This document shows positions 24,677-34,595 of a stretch of DNA of 64,000 bases, piece by piece (the first letter of the stretch is position 1; every line of letters starts with the position of its first letter). A program made the position numbers and the translations under genes. The stretch comes from JAPLJU01 sp036725345 (GTDB lineage Bacteria; Desulfobacterota; Syntrophia; Syntrophales; UBA2192): the NCBI GenBank assembly GCA_036725345.1, contig DAIMEJ010000006.1, positions 62,001 to 126,000 on the forward strand, read 5' to 3'. The notes under the pieces were generated by a model. The model worked only from the letters and a program-made list of their open reading frames with translations, searched no databases and was not told the origin of the DNA.

Positions 24677-27502
24677 TCACGATTCCTTTGCGCCGCCCAC
24701 GATCTTCCTGAGAAACTGTCCGGTCATCGATTGCTCCGACCGGGCCACCTCCTCGGGTGTTCCTTCGGCGATGATTTCCCCCCCTCCCGGTCCGCCCTCG
24801 GGCCCGAGATCGATGATGTGGTCGGCGCACTTGATGACGTCGAGATTGTGTTCGATGACGACGACGGTGTGACCCATGTTGACAAGCCTTCCCAGGACCT
24901 CCAGCAATCTCTCGACATCGGCGAAGTGGAGCCCGATCGTCGGCTCGTCGAGGACGTAGAGGGCTTTGCCGCCGCTCTGTTTGCCCAGTTCCCGGGCGAG
25001 CTTGATCCGCTGCGCCTCCCCGCCGGAGAGCGTGGTGGCCGACTGACCGAGCTTTATATACCCGAGACCCACGTCGTGGAGGAGCTGGAGCCGCGTGCGA
25101 ATCGCAGGGATATTCTCGAAGAACGAGAGGGCCTGACTGACGGTCATGTCCAGGACATCGGCGATGTTCATCCCCTTGTAACGGATTTCCAGCGTCTCGC
25201 GGTTGAACCGCTTCCCCCGGCAGATATCGCAGGTGATGTACACGTCGGGCAGGAAGTGCATCTCGATCCGGATGAGACCGTTTCCCTCGCAGGCCTCACA
25301 ACGTCCCCCCCTGACGTTGAAGCTGAACCGTCCGGCCCTGTGTCCCATGGTCCTCGAGTCCGGGAGCTGCGCGAAGAGGTCGCGTATGTGGGAAAAGGCG
25401 CCCGTGTACGTAACCGGGTTTGAACGCGGGGTCCGGCCGATGGGCTGCTGGTTCATGATGACCGCACGTTCGATACCGCCGAGGTCCCTCACGTTTTTCA
25501 CCTTCCCGATCTTGCCGCGGTACTTGTAGAGCCTCCGGGAGAGGACCTTGTAAAGGGTCTCGATGACCAGGGTGCTCTTGCCCGAGCCCGACACGCCGGT
25601 CACACAGGTCAAAAGACCCGTGGGGATACGGATGTCGATGTTTTTCAGGTTATTCGCCGAGGCGCCTTCCAGGACGATGTGCCGCCGGGGCAGGGGTCTT
25701 CTTCTGTCGGGCACGGGGATCGACAAGCGGCCCGACAGGTATTTCCCTGTGAGGGATACGTCACTTTTTAATATTTCCGCCGGTGTTCCGTGGAAGACGA
25801 TCGCTCCGCCGTCAAGGCCTGCCCCCGGTCCCATGTCGATGATGTCATTGGAGGCCAGCATCATTTCCGGGTCATGCTCGACGACCAGAACGGTGTTCCC
25901 CATGTCCCTGAGGCGTTTCAGCGTCGAAATGAGCCGACGGTTGTCTCTCGGGTGGAGGCCGATGGTCGGTTCGTCCAGGACATAGAGGACGCCCGTCAAC
26001 CCCGAGCCTATCTGGGTAGCAAGGCGAATTCTCTGCCACTCCCCGCCGGAAAGCGTCCCGGAGGAACGATCGAGGCTCAGGTAATCCATGCCCACGTCCA
26101 GAAGAAATCTCAACCGCTGCCGGACTTCCTTCACGATCCGCTCTGAGATTGCCCTCTCCTGAGCGGTGAAATTGACGGCGTCCAGAAATGCGGCTGCCTC
26201 GGCGATGGAGAGCCGGCAGAAGGCGTGGATGTTTTTTCCGCCCACGGTTACCGCCAGGCTTTCTCTCTTCAGTCGCGACCCGCCGCACGCCGGGCACTCG
26301 CTCAGGTTGATGTACCGTTCGAGCTCCGCCCGGACGTCCCCCGATTCCGTTTCCAGGTAACGGCGATTCATGTTGTTGATGACGCCCTCGAAAGGCCGGG
26401 TGAAGAACTGCCGCTTGCCCCCGAAGTCGGAGTAGAACCGGATTTTCTCGTCGCCGGAGCCGTAGAGCAGCACCTTGCGGATCCTCTCCGGAAGATCCTT
26501 GAAGGGGGTATTGATGTCAAAGGCGTAATGCCGGGAGAGGGCCTCGAGCATCTGGTGAAAGTACATGGAGTTTCTTTTTTCCCACGGGATGATGGCGCCT
26601 TCACGGATGGAGAGGCCGGGATCCGGTACGACGAGGTCCTCGTCGAAAAACATCTTCGACCCCAGGCCGCCGCATTCCGGGCATGCCCCGTAGGGGCTGT
26701 TGAAGGAAAACATCCGCGGGGCCAGCTCGGAAATGCTGATCCCGCAGGACGGGCAGGCGTATCTTTCACTGAAGAGAAGTTCTTCCCCGCCCTTTATGTC
26801 GATCCCGACGAGACCGTCCGAGAGTCTGGATGCGATTTCCAGTGAATCTCTCAGGCGCTTTCGGATGCCGTCCTTGATAATGAGCCGGTCGATGACGACG
26901 TCGATGTCGTGGCGCCTGTTCTTGTCGAGCGGGATGTCCTCGGCGAGGTCGCGAACCGTTCCGTCGATCCGCACCCGGACAAATCCGTCCTTCCGGAGCC
27001 GTCCGAGTTCTTTCTGGAATTCACCTTTCCTGCCCCGGACGAGGGGCGCCAGGACCGTTACGGCAGTCCTCTCCGGGAGAGCGAGGGTGCGATCCAGCAT
27101 CATGTCGATGGTCTGAGACCGGATTTCGCGTCCGCAGCTGTAGCAGTGGGGCGTGCCGATCCGGGCGTAGAGGAGCCTCAGGTAGTCGTAAATCTCCGTG
27201 ACGGTGCCGACGGTGGAGCGGGGGTTGTGGCTTGCCGTTCTCTGCTCGATGGCGATAGCGGGGGAGAGGCCTTCGATCGATTCCACCTCGGGTTTGTCCA
27301 TCTGGCCGATAAACTGCCTGGCGTAGGTGGAGAGGGACTCCACGTAGCGGCGCTGGCCCTCCGCGTAGATGGTGTCGAAAGCGAGAGACGACTTGCCGGA
27401 ACCGCTGACCCCGGTGATCACGACGAGCCTGTCTCTGGGAATATCGATGCTGATATTCTTGAGATTGTGCTGGCAGGCCCCTTTGATCCTGATCGTGTTC
27501 AT
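24677..27502 (-). CDS. uvrA: Excinuclease ABC subunit A UvrA
   Basis: UvrA is the damage-sensing ATPase of nucleotide excision repair. The 941-residue protein has both ABC modules (Walker A GVSGSGKSSLAFDTIYAEG and GVSGSGKSTLVIETL; signatures SGTLSGGEWQRIRLA and ATTLSGGEAQRIKLA), the zinc finger CPSCGISIS then GACPECGG, and CEACEGNGLIRIEMHFLPDV followed by CDICRGKRFN. Length is normal. It is the last gene of the run nadA-mfd-ppiC-surA-uvrA, 29 bp after the SurA-like gene, which couples it to the transcription-repair factor Mfd. Confidence 0.97.
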   Translation of the reverse strand: MNTIRIKGACQHNLKNISIDIPRDRLVVITGVSGSGKSSLAFDTIYAEGQRRYVESLSTYARQFIGQMDKPEVESIEGLSPAIAIEQRTASHNPRSTVGTVTEIYDYLRLLYARIGTPHCYSCGREIRSQTIDMMLDRTLALPERTAVTVLAPLVRGRKGEFQKELGRLRKDGFVRVRIDGTVRDLAEDIPLDKNRRHDIDVVIDRLIIKDGIRKRLRDSLEIASRLSDGLVGIDIKGGEELLFSERYACPSCGISISELAPRMFSFNSPYGACPECGGLGSKMFFDEDLVVPDPGLSIREGAIIPWEKRNSMYFHQMLEALSRHYAFDINTPFKDLPERIRKVLLYGSGDEKIRFYSDFGGKRQFFTRPFEGVINNMNRRYLETESGDVRAELERYINLSECPACGGSRLKRESLAVTVGGKNIHAFCRLSIAEAAAFLDAVNFTAQERAISERIVKEVRQRLRFLLDVGMDYLSLDRSSGTLSGGEWQRIRLATQIGSGLTGVLYVLDEPTIGLHPRDNRRLISTLKRLRDMGNTVLVVEHDPEMMLASNDIIDMGPGAGLDGGAIVFHGTPAEILKSDVSLTGKYLSGRLSIPVPDRRRPLPRRHIVLEGASANNLKNIDIRIPTGLLTCVTGVSGSGKSTLVIETLYKVLSRRLYKYRGKIGKVKNVRDLGGIERAVIMNQQPIGRTPRSNPVTYTGAFSHIRDLFAQLPDSRTMGHRAGRFSFNVRGGRCEACEGNGLIRIEMHFLPDVYITCDICRGKRFNRETLEIRYKGMNIADVLDMTVSQALSFFENIPAIRTRLQLLHDVGLGYIKLGQSATTLSGGEAQRIKLARELGKQSGGKALYVLDEPTIGLHFADVERLLEVLGRLVNMGHTVVVIEHNLDVIKCADHIIDLGPEGGPGGGEIIAEGTPEEVARSEQSMTGQFLRKIVGGAKES

Positions 27503-27531
27503 GTTGCCCCGGTCCCGATGCCCCCAGCCTT

Positions 27532-28491
27532 TTACTTGAGGCGGACCTCTATGTAAGATCGCTTCCGGAGGTCCGCCATCCAGTCGGCGAATTTCTTTTC
27601 CGCCTTCTCTCGACCGATGATATCTTCGATTTCGTTACGCACGTCAGGCAGGGGTTTTGCCCCCCCGCCCCTCTTGTCGACGACCTGGATGATGTGGAAG
27701 CCCGCGGGCGACTCGATGACGTCGCTAATCTCTCCCACCTTCAGCTTGAAAGCGACGTCGTCGACGGCGGGGAGGAGGGTGCCCTTCTCGACGTAACCCA
27801 TGTCGCCCGTGCCCGGTCCCCTGTACTGGACGGCCAGTTGCTCGAAGGGGACCCCGCTCTTCAGTTTATTAAGAACGTCCTCGGCTTGCGCCTTCGCCAG
27901 GCTTCGGGTGTCCTCTTCGATGTTCCCGGGAACTGGAATCATGATCTGCCGGATCCGGGCTGCCTCCTGGCCCTCATACTCATCCCGGTGCTCGCGGTAA
28001 TAATTGCCGATCTCCTCGTTGCTCACGGCGATCTTCGACTGGATCTCTCTGCGAATGACGCGTCCCTTGATCATATTATTTCGGGTCGCCTCGCGGTATT
28101 CATCAAAGCTCATCCCCTCCTTGTCGAGGTTTGCCTTGACATCCTCCATCTTCCACTTTCTCTTCGCCAGCAGGTCATTGATGGCTGTCGTGACCTCTTC
28201 ATCCTTCACGGTGATCCCGAGACGCCTGGCTTCCTGCTTGAGCAGCGTCTCTTCGATCAGGTTGTTCAGAACGGGCAGGGAAACTTCTTCACGGATTTTC
28301 TCAATGGGAACCCCCGGATTGCTTCTTTCGATTCTTTTGCTGAACATGTCGATGGTGAGGTTGAGCTCCCGCTGGGTGATCACTTCTTCGTTTACGATGG
28401 CGACGATCCGGTCCGCCACTTCCGCGCTGGCGTTACCCGTGAAAGACAGCAGCGCCGCCACGGCTATCAGCCATCTCCATTTCATTTTCAT
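27532..28491 (-). CDS. SurA-like periplasmic peptidyl-prolyl isomerase
   Basis: A 319-residue exported chaperone: signal peptide (KWRWLIAVAALLSFTGNASA), SurA N-terminal domain (VADRIVAIVNEEVITQRELN; NNLIEETLLKQEARRLGI) and a single parvulin domain (RIRQIMIPVP, LAVQYRGPGTGDMGYVEKG, PAGFHIIQVVDKRGG). E. coli SurA has two parvulin domains; one is common in deltaproteobacteria. The frame opens at a TTG at 28503, but the ATG at 28491 has GGAG six bases upstream. It probably assists outer-membrane protein folding together with the neighbouring anchored PpiC. Confidence 0.88.
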   Translation of the reverse strand: MKMKWRWLIAVAALLSFTGNASAEVADRIVAIVNEEVITQRELNLTIDMFSKRIERSNPGVPIEKIREEVSLPVLNNLIEETLLKQEARRLGITVKDEEVTTAINDLLAKRKWKMEDVKANLDKEGMSFDEYREATRNNMIKGRVIRREIQSKIAVSNEEIGNYYREHRDEYEGQEAARIRQIMIPVPGNIEEDTRSLAKAQAEDVLNKLKSGVPFEQLAVQYRGPGTGDMGYVEKGTLLPAVDDVAFKLKVGEISDVIESPAGFHIIQVVDKRGGGAKPLPDVRNEIEDIIGREKAEKKFADWMADLRKRSYIEVRLK

Positions 28492-28518
28492 TCGTTTCTC
28501 CAATCTGGTCTAAAGGGG

Positions 28519-28539
28519 AAAAGGGGACAGTCCCCTTTT
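28519..28539. repeat. Perfect 10-bp inverted repeat between two isomerase genes
   Basis: AAAAGGGGAC and its exact complement GTCCCCTTTT flank one central A. Such GGGGACAGTCCCC palindromes are seen as intergenic elements in many proteobacteria and may be REP-like. Related half-sites (GCCTGTCCC) occur at about 44.9 and 47.4 kb. It could also weaken read-through between ppiC and surA. Confidence 0.6.
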
Positions 28540-28568
28540 TGATAAACACGTGTCACCGGCCACTGTTT

Positions 28569-29645
28569 TTACTCCAGCCTGATCTGCCGGAGCGTGTCCC
28601 CATCGATCTCGATGACCGACGCGGCCTTCAATGTTTCGACCCAAGCCATGAAGGCCTCCTCTTCTTTTTCCTTTTTCAAGTCCGCCTTTACGCGGTCCTC
28701 CAGGTCCTCGAAACGGCCCGCCCCCTTTCTCTCTTTTTTCGACACCCTGAAGATGTGAAAGCCGTAAGGGCTCTGGGTGAGCTTGCTCGGCTGACCGACG
28801 GGCAGGGAGAAAACAGCCTTTTCAATGGCCTCGGGCAGCATGCCCCGGGTGAAATACCCCAGGTCACCGCCGTGCTCACGTTCGGGACCGATGGAAACCT
28901 CCCGTGCAACCTTATCAAAATCCTCGCCGGCCTTCAATCGTAACGCGGCCTTTTCCCCCTCCGCCTCCTCCGCCAGGATGATCTGCGCCAGGCGGATGCG
29001 CTCTTCCGAAACATACCTTCGTCTGTTGGCTGCATAGTATCCGCGGGCTTCGTCAACGGAGACCACCACGCGGTCGTTGACTTCAGCCTGGATCAGCTTC
29101 TCCAGAATGAGCCGTTTTTTCAATTCCTCCGCCCAGGAGGCGTAATCCACTTTCCCGTCCCGGAATGCCCCGTAGAAACCCTCGCTGGAAGCGTAGTCTT
29201 TCTTGATCTCCTCGATCCGGTCGGCCAGCTCCCGGTCGCTGACGGTGATGTTGAGTTTACGCGCCTGCTGAAGCATGATCCGTCGCGTGATCAGATCATC
29301 CAGGATTTCCCTTTTTAGTCCTTCGAGTTCGTCCTCGTCGAAATTAGAGCTCCGCCCGATGACCTCCATGTGACGGCTGAAAGCTTTCGTGAATGCGCGC
29401 TGGGTAATCTTCTGTCCGTTCACCGTCGCAAGGCTTTTCCTGAAGGGTTCCGTCAGCACGTCGCCGTAGAATAGACAGACAAGCCCCGCAAGGACGACGA
29501 AGACGGCAACGGCGTAGGGCAAAGGCCCCTTCGGGCGGGGAGCGGTCAGTTTTTTTAAGACGGCCTCCTTAAGTATCCCGGCAAACGTAATGACGTTTTC
29601 CTTCCAGGGCCTCTCTTCGGTCGGCGTCTCCGGGTTCTTTGTCAT
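28569..29645 (-). CDS. Membrane-anchored parvulin-type peptidyl-prolyl isomerase
   Basis: A 358-residue protein with an uncleaved anchor (about 43-63, YAVAVFVVLAGLVCLFYG), a SurA-N-like segment (VNGQKITQRAFTKAF, LDDLITRRIMLQQARKLNI) and a parvulin domain (RIRLAQIILAEEAEGE, SIGPEREHGGDLGYFTRGM, SPYGFHIFRVSKKERKG). It acts on the periplasmic side of the inner membrane. The ATG at 29645 overlaps the mfd stop by 4 bp, so translation is coupled; an upstream in-frame codon at 29684 would lie inside mfd. Confidence 0.88.
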   Translation of the reverse strand: MTKNPETPTEERPWKENVITFAGILKEAVLKKLTAPRPKGPLPYAVAVFVVLAGLVCLFYGDVLTEPFRKSLATVNGQKITQRAFTKAFSRHMEVIGRSSNFDEDELEGLKREILDDLITRRIMLQQARKLNITVSDRELADRIEEIKKDYASSEGFYGAFRDGKVDYASWAEELKKRLILEKLIQAEVNDRVVVSVDEARGYYAANRRRYVSEERIRLAQIILAEEAEGEKAALRLKAGEDFDKVAREVSIGPEREHGGDLGYFTRGMLPEAIEKAVFSLPVGQPSKLTQSPYGFHIFRVSKKERKGAGRFEDLEDRVKADLKKEKEEEAFMAWVETLKAASVIEIDGDTLRQIRLE

Positions 29646-32600
29646 GAAGCCGCAAGCTCCTTCAAAATGTTTCTGGCCTGCCACGGGACGTCATCGGCCC
29701 TGAGCCCCGGCAAGGGAATGGACAGTTTGAGGTCCGGCGTCAGCTTCAGCCCCTTCATTTTCGTTTTCGAAAGCTTGATGATTCTCGCGGGGTCGATCCG
29801 GCTTTCCCGGTGAAAGGCGATGCTGAGAAACTTTCCGTCGTAGTCCATCCTTTCCCCCATGACCGTTTTCAGCCGGTTGCGGATGCCGATGACCTCGAGG
29901 AGATTTTCGACCTGCGGCGGCACAAAACCGAAGCAGTCCATAAGCTCCTCGCGGATGCTGTCCACTTCCTCGTCCGAAGCCGCCATGGACAGCCGCTTGT
30001 AGGTAATGAGCCTCCGGTGCATGTCGGTGATATATTCGTCGGGGATGAAAGCCGGGATGCCCAGGTTGATCTCAGGGCGGATCTCCTCCTTCAACGGTTC
30101 TCCCTTCAACTCCCGGACGGCCTTTTCCATGAGGCCGAGGTACATTTCGTAACCCACGGCGGAAATGTGCCCCGATTGGGAAACACCCACGAGATTTCCC
30201 GCACCCCGGATCTCCAGGTCATGGGAAGCTATCTGGAAGCCCGATCCGGGTTCCGTGAATTCCTTGATGACCTGGAGCCTCTTCTGGGCGTCCTTCGGAA
30301 GCAGGGCCCCCTTCGGGATCAGCAGGAAGGCACGGGCCTCTTCCGTCGATCGTCCCACCCGGCCCCGGAGCTGGTAAAGCTGTGACAGGCCGAAACGATC
30401 CGCCCGGTTGATGATGATGGTGTTGGCCGTGGGGATGTCGAGGCCCGACCCGATGATGGTGGTGCTCACGAGCACGTCGTATTCCCGTCGCAGGAATTTG
30501 ACCATAACGTCTTCCAGCTCCCGGGTCTTCATCTGCCCGTGGGCGACGGCGACTTTGCACTCGGGAACGAGTTTCCGGATCGTGCCGGCCACGCGGTCGA
30601 TGGACTGGACGCGGTCATGGAGGAAGAAAACCTGACCGCCCCGGCGCATCTCCTCGCGGACGGCGTCGATGATGACCCCTTCGTCGAATTCGAGGACGTA
30701 GGTTTTGATGGACAGCCTTCCCTCGGGCGGCGTGTTGATGATGGAGAGGTCCCGGATGCCCACGAGCGACAGCTGGAGCGTCCGCGGGATGGGCGTGGCC
30801 GTGAGGGTCAGCACGTCCACGAGGGTGCGGAGCTTCTTGAGCTTCTCCTTGTGAGAGACGCCGAAACGCTGCTCCTCGTCGATGATCACGAGTCCCAGAT
30901 CCTTGAAGGCCACATCCTTCTGAAGGAGCCGGTGCGTGCCGATGACGATGTCCACGCTTCCCTTCGCGACGTCCTCGACGATCCGCTTCTGCTGTTCCCG
31001 GGTCCTGAAACGGCTCAGAACCTCCACGCGCACCGGGTGGCGGCCCAATCTTCTGGAAAAGGTCTGATAGTGCTGCTCCGCGAGGATCGTCGTGGGGACG
31101 AGCACCGCCACCTGCTTTCCCTCCATGGCCGATCGAAAGGCGGCCCGGATGGCCACCTCCGTTTTGCCGAATCCCGCGTCGCCGCAGATGAGCCGGTCCA
31201 TGGGTTTGGGGGAGCCCATGTCGAAATGAACATCCTCGATGGCCTTGGCCTGATCCGGCGTTTCCTCGTATTCGAAGGCCGAGGCGAATTCCTCGTAGTA
31301 GCGGTCCAGGGGACCGTAGGCATGGCCCTCCAGAACCCCCCTCGCCGCGTACAGGGAGACCAGCTCTTCGGCGATTTCGTTGACGGCCTTTTTCACCCGT
31401 TTCTTCGCCGTCTCCCAGGATGACCCCCCGAGACGGTCGATCTTGGGGACGTGGCCGTCGGGCCCGATGTAGCGCTGGATCATGTCGAGACGGTGGACGG
31501 GGATGTAGAGGCGGTCCCCCTCCTGGTATTCGAGCAGGAGAAAGTCGTTTTCGATATCACCGACGGTCAGCCGTTTGAGCCCCTGGTAAACGCCGATGCC
31601 GTGGTCTGTATGGACAACGAAATCGCCCTCCTTGAGTTCGCCGAAAGATCGGAGAAAGTAGCCCTCCCGGACCGGTTTCGGTCTTCGCTGTTTCGTCTTT
31701 TTGCCGAAGATCTCCTCTTCGCTGAAAATGACGAGCCTCAGCTCCGGAAAGGAGAACCCCTGACCGATCCGTCCTTCTCTCAAAACAAGGGCGCCGCGAC
31801 CGGCTTGGCGTGCGAGGTCCCCGATGAGTGAGCTGCCGGAGGGGGCAAGGGGCAGCCCGTAGGGCTCCAGGAGACGGTTCATCCGGTGAATATCCTCCTC
31901 GCCGGCGCATAGGAAAACGACAAGGTTTCCATCGCCGACCCATCGGCGAATCTTTTCAGCCGCCGGGGCGAGGATGCTTTCCCCTTTGCTGAACGGCACG
32001 GTGCTGTCCTGCCGGATCCCGATGTCCGTCTCCGCCCGGAAACGGACGGTCTTGCCTTCGTGTGAGAACGTGTCAAGGCCCTCGATGCCGATGCGCTGGC
32101 ACGGCCCGCTCGTGAAGACGCTTTCCGCCTCTATATGGAATGCTTTTTTCTCGAGGTAGTATTTCCCCTCATCTTTCGCGCGCTCGATAAAGCGGTCCGC
32201 CTTCTCTTCGAGATCTTCACCCGAGCGCTTGAGAGAGAGGGTGTCGTCGTAGACGATGAGGCATTGCGGATCGAGGTACTCGAACACGGGCTCCAGGCCC
32301 CGTCCTCCCTCGGGGTCCGCGTAGTACAGAGGCAGCAGCTGGGGATTCACGGTGAAGTCGAGGTTTTCCGCGATCATCTCCGTCAGGTGATCCCGCACCG
32401 AGCGGGGAAGGTCGAGTTCATTGGCCCGGTTTCTCAGGTTTCGGGTCGCGCGGTCGCGGGCGTCGTCTGTCAGGATGAGTTCCCTGGCCGGCACAAGGGT
32501 GAATTCGTCGAGCTCCCGGCCGGACCGCTGGGATTCAGTGTCGAACTCCCGGATCGACTCGATGTCATCACCCGTGAAAAGCATCCTGAGGGGCTTCGGG

Positions 32601-33199
32601 GCGCCGGGCGGGTAGACGTCGATGACGTTACCCCGTATGCTGAACTCCCCCTCCGCCTCCACGAGAGGGATACGGCGGTAGCCGCCTGAGACGAGTTTCC
32701 CGGCGAGGCGGTCCCGATCCAGCGTGTCGCCGAGGGAGATCTTCTCCACGAAGGACAGAAAAGCGTCCTTCGGAACGACCTTCTGGAGAATCGCGTCCAG
32801 GGGTGCCACGACAATGGCGGGGTTGCCCGTCGACAGCCGGTAAAGGGCCTCGGCCCGGCGGAGTTCCACATCCCGCCGCGGTGTCAGGACGTCGGCGGCC
32901 ATGATGTCCCAGGCGGGAAACAGCCTCGTTCCGTTTCCGCAGAAGAAGGCGATGTCATTGCAGAGCTCGTCCGCTTCCCCGGGGGTGGGGGAGATGACAA
33001 GCAGGAGCCTTTTGAGGGCCTTCGAGAGAATGCAGAGGAGGAGGGCTTTTGCGGAGCCCCGGAGGCCGCTCAGCCTCACGTGGTTATCACCCGCTCGAAT
33101 CCGGTCAAGAACCTCCCGGAGGGCCGGATCCGTGAGGATATTTTCAATCTCTTTTTCGTTATTCACCGAATTTAGAAAACATCTCCTGTCATGAGTCAT
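29642..33199 (-). CDS. mfd: Transcription-repair coupling factor Mfd
   Basis: Mfd removes RNA polymerase stalled at DNA lesions and recruits UvrA. The 1,185-residue protein has the UvrB-like N-terminal region (AWDIMAADVLTPRRDVELRR), the RNA-polymerase-interacting CarD-like domain (VHTDHGIGVYQGLKRL), the helicase motor (CGDAGFGKTEVAIRAAF, DEEQRFGVSHKEKLK, LTATPIPRTLQLSL, GSGLDIPTANTIIINRAD) and the C-terminal TRCF domain. Both ends overlap neighbours by 4 bp (nadA before, ppiC after). uvrA is in the same operon, which fits their joint role. Confidence 0.97.
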   Translation of the reverse strand: MTHDRRCFLNSVNNEKEIENILTDPALREVLDRIRAGDNHVRLSGLRGSAKALLLCILSKALKRLLLVISPTPGEADELCNDIAFFCGNGTRLFPAWDIMAADVLTPRRDVELRRAEALYRLSTGNPAIVVAPLDAILQKVVPKDAFLSFVEKISLGDTLDRDRLAGKLVSGGYRRIPLVEAEGEFSIRGNVIDVYPPGAPKPLRMLFTGDDIESIREFDTESQRSGRELDEFTLVPARELILTDDARDRATRNLRNRANELDLPRSVRDHLTEMIAENLDFTVNPQLLPLYYADPEGGRGLEPVFEYLDPQCLIVYDDTLSLKRSGEDLEEKADRFIERAKDEGKYYLEKKAFHIEAESVFTSGPCQRIGIEGLDTFSHEGKTVRFRAETDIGIRQDSTVPFSKGESILAPAAEKIRRWVGDGNLVVFLCAGEEDIHRMNRLLEPYGLPLAPSGSSLIGDLARQAGRGALVLREGRIGQGFSFPELRLVIFSEEEIFGKKTKQRRPKPVREGYFLRSFGELKEGDFVVHTDHGIGVYQGLKRLTVGDIENDFLLLEYQEGDRLYIPVHRLDMIQRYIGPDGHVPKIDRLGGSSWETAKKRVKKAVNEIAEELVSLYAARGVLEGHAYGPLDRYYEEFASAFEYEETPDQAKAIEDVHFDMGSPKPMDRLICGDAGFGKTEVAIRAAFRSAMEGKQVAVLVPTTILAEQHYQTFSRRLGRHPVRVEVLSRFRTREQQKRIVEDVAKGSVDIVIGTHRLLQKDVAFKDLGLVIIDEEQRFGVSHKEKLKKLRTLVDVLTLTATPIPRTLQLSLVGIRDLSIINTPPEGRLSIKTYVLEFDEGVIIDAVREEMRRGGQVFFLHDRVQSIDRVAGTIRKLVPECKVAVAHGQMKTRELEDVMVKFLRREYDVLVSTTIIGSGLDIPTANTIIINRADRFGLSQLYQLRGRVGRSTEEARAFLLIPKGALLPKDAQKRLQVIKEFTEPGSGFQIASHDLEIRGAGNLVGVSQSGHISAVGYEMYLGLMEKAVRELKGEPLKEEIRPEINLGIPAFIPDEYITDMHRRLITYKRLSMAASDEEVDSIREELMDCFGFVPPQVENLLEVIGIRNRLKTVMGERMDYDGKFLSIAFHRESRIDPARIIKLSKTKMKGLKLTPDLKLSIPLPGLRADDVPWQARNILKELAAS

Positions 33200-34113
33200 G
33201 AAATCTCGAGCATGCGATCCAGGGCCTTCTTCGCGCGCGCGGCGATCCCGGCGGGCACCGTGATGACGTGCTTCGTCTCCTCGAGGGAGTCGCGGATATC
33301 TTCGAGAGTGATGGACCGCATGGTTTCACACAAAAGCCTCTCCGAGGCCAGGATGAAAGTCTTGTTCGGGTTTTGCAGCCGAAGCTGGTACATCACACCC
33401 CTCTCGGTTCCGATGATGATCTCCTTCGAGGGGGTCTCTCGGGCGTAACGGATGATGCCCGTGGTGCTGCCGACGAAATCGGCAAGCGCCAGAACTTCCT
33501 CCGCACACTCGGGGTGAGCGGCAAACCTGGCGCCGGGGTGCCGTGCCTTCACTGCCCTGACCTCCTCGGGTGTCACGTAATGGTGAACAGGGCAGAACCC
33601 CTTCCAGGGGATGATCTCCCGGTCGGTGAAACGGGCCGCGTAGCGGGCGAGGTTCCCGTCGGGAACCATGAGGATCCGCTTTGCGTTCTTGACTGAATTG
33701 ACCACCCTCACGGCGTTCGCAGAGGTGCAGATGATGTCGCTCTGTGCCTTCACGGCAGCCGAGGAGTTGATGTAGGTGACGACGGCGGCATCGGGGTATT
33801 GCTTACGGGCGGCCTCCAGTTCTTCGGCTGTGATCGTGTCCGCCAGAGGGCATCCCGCTTCGAGTCGCGGCAGCAGTACCGTCTTGTCCGGACAGAGGAT
33901 GGCGGCGCTCTCCGCCATGAAGTGCACCCCCGCGAAGACAATGACGTTCGCCTCCGTCTTCGCCGCGCTCATGCTGAGGGCAAGCGAGTCCCCAAGGAAG
34001 TCGGCAATTTCCTGTACCTCCTCCCGCTGATAGTAATGGGCGAGAAGGACGGCGTTTTTCTGCCGCAGAAGGCGCCGGATTTCCTCCTGGAGCACCTGCA
34101 CGGAGTTGCACAT
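33196..34113 (-). CDS. nadA: Quinolinate synthase NadA
   Basis: NadA, a 4Fe-4S enzyme, makes quinolinate from iminoaspartate and DHAP for NAD synthesis. The 305-residue protein has VLLAHYYQREEVQEIADFLGDSLALS, VFAGVHFMAESAAILCP, AGCPLADTI, VVTYINSSAAVKA, CTSANAVRVV, HPECAEEVL and GSTTGIIRYA; the three cluster cysteines are present. The start at 34113 has GGAGG upstream. It heads the operon with mfd, ppiC, surA and uvrA. Confidence 0.96.
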   Translation of the reverse strand: MCNSVQVLQEEIRRLLRQKNAVLLAHYYQREEVQEIADFLGDSLALSMSAAKTEANVIVFAGVHFMAESAAILCPDKTVLLPRLEAGCPLADTITAEELEAARKQYPDAAVVTYINSSAAVKAQSDIICTSANAVRVVNSVKNAKRILMVPDGNLARYAARFTDREIIPWKGFCPVHHYVTPEEVRAVKARHPGARFAAHPECAEEVLALADFVGSTTGIIRYARETPSKEIIIGTERGVMYQLRLQNPNKTFILASERLLCETMRSITLEDIRDSLEETKHVITVPAGIAARAKKALDRMLEIS

Positions 34114-34123
34114 GCCTTTTTCT

Positions 34124-34279
34124 TTTCCTCCTTCAGCCCTGAGCTTGACGCCTGATTTATTGCCTTTCCCTGCTGCCCTTTGCCTTGCGCCTGATGCCTA
34201 ATTTCCTCCTTCAGCCCTGAGCTTGACGCCTGATTTATTGCCTTTCCCTGATGCCCTTTGCCCTGTGCCTGATGCCTAA
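34124..34279. repeat. Tandem duplication of a 78-bp pyrimidine-rich unit
   Basis: 34124-34201 and 34202-34279 are two head-to-tail copies with a few changes. Each is itself made of degenerate short words (CTTGACGCCTGATTTATTGC, CTTTGCC, CTGATGCC). It sits just upstream of nadA. The remainder of the gap to cydA (34,280-34,595) holds no gene and no clear promoter. Confidence 0.85.
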
Positions 34280-34595
34280 TTTTCTAACATATATCACAGG
34301 TTCCATATATTCAAGGGCAAAAAGGGTCAGGGGACCGGCGCCGGGATAAGGACGATCTCAATTATGTTGTGGCGGAAGGCAATCTCATATATAATCACGC
34401 ACCTTTCGGAAGCCGGCGACGGGGTGTCGCGTGCGAGGCCCTCAGCCAAGGAGGCTCTCGCGAGGCCCTGAAAGATCATGGACCGTCAGGATCCATTCGA
34501 AAAAGTTGATTGCCCTTCACCGCGTGCCTGGTACGCCGGTCTAAAATGAATCGTGGGCCTTGCTTTCACAGGCAGGCTCTGGACAGGAGAATTTT

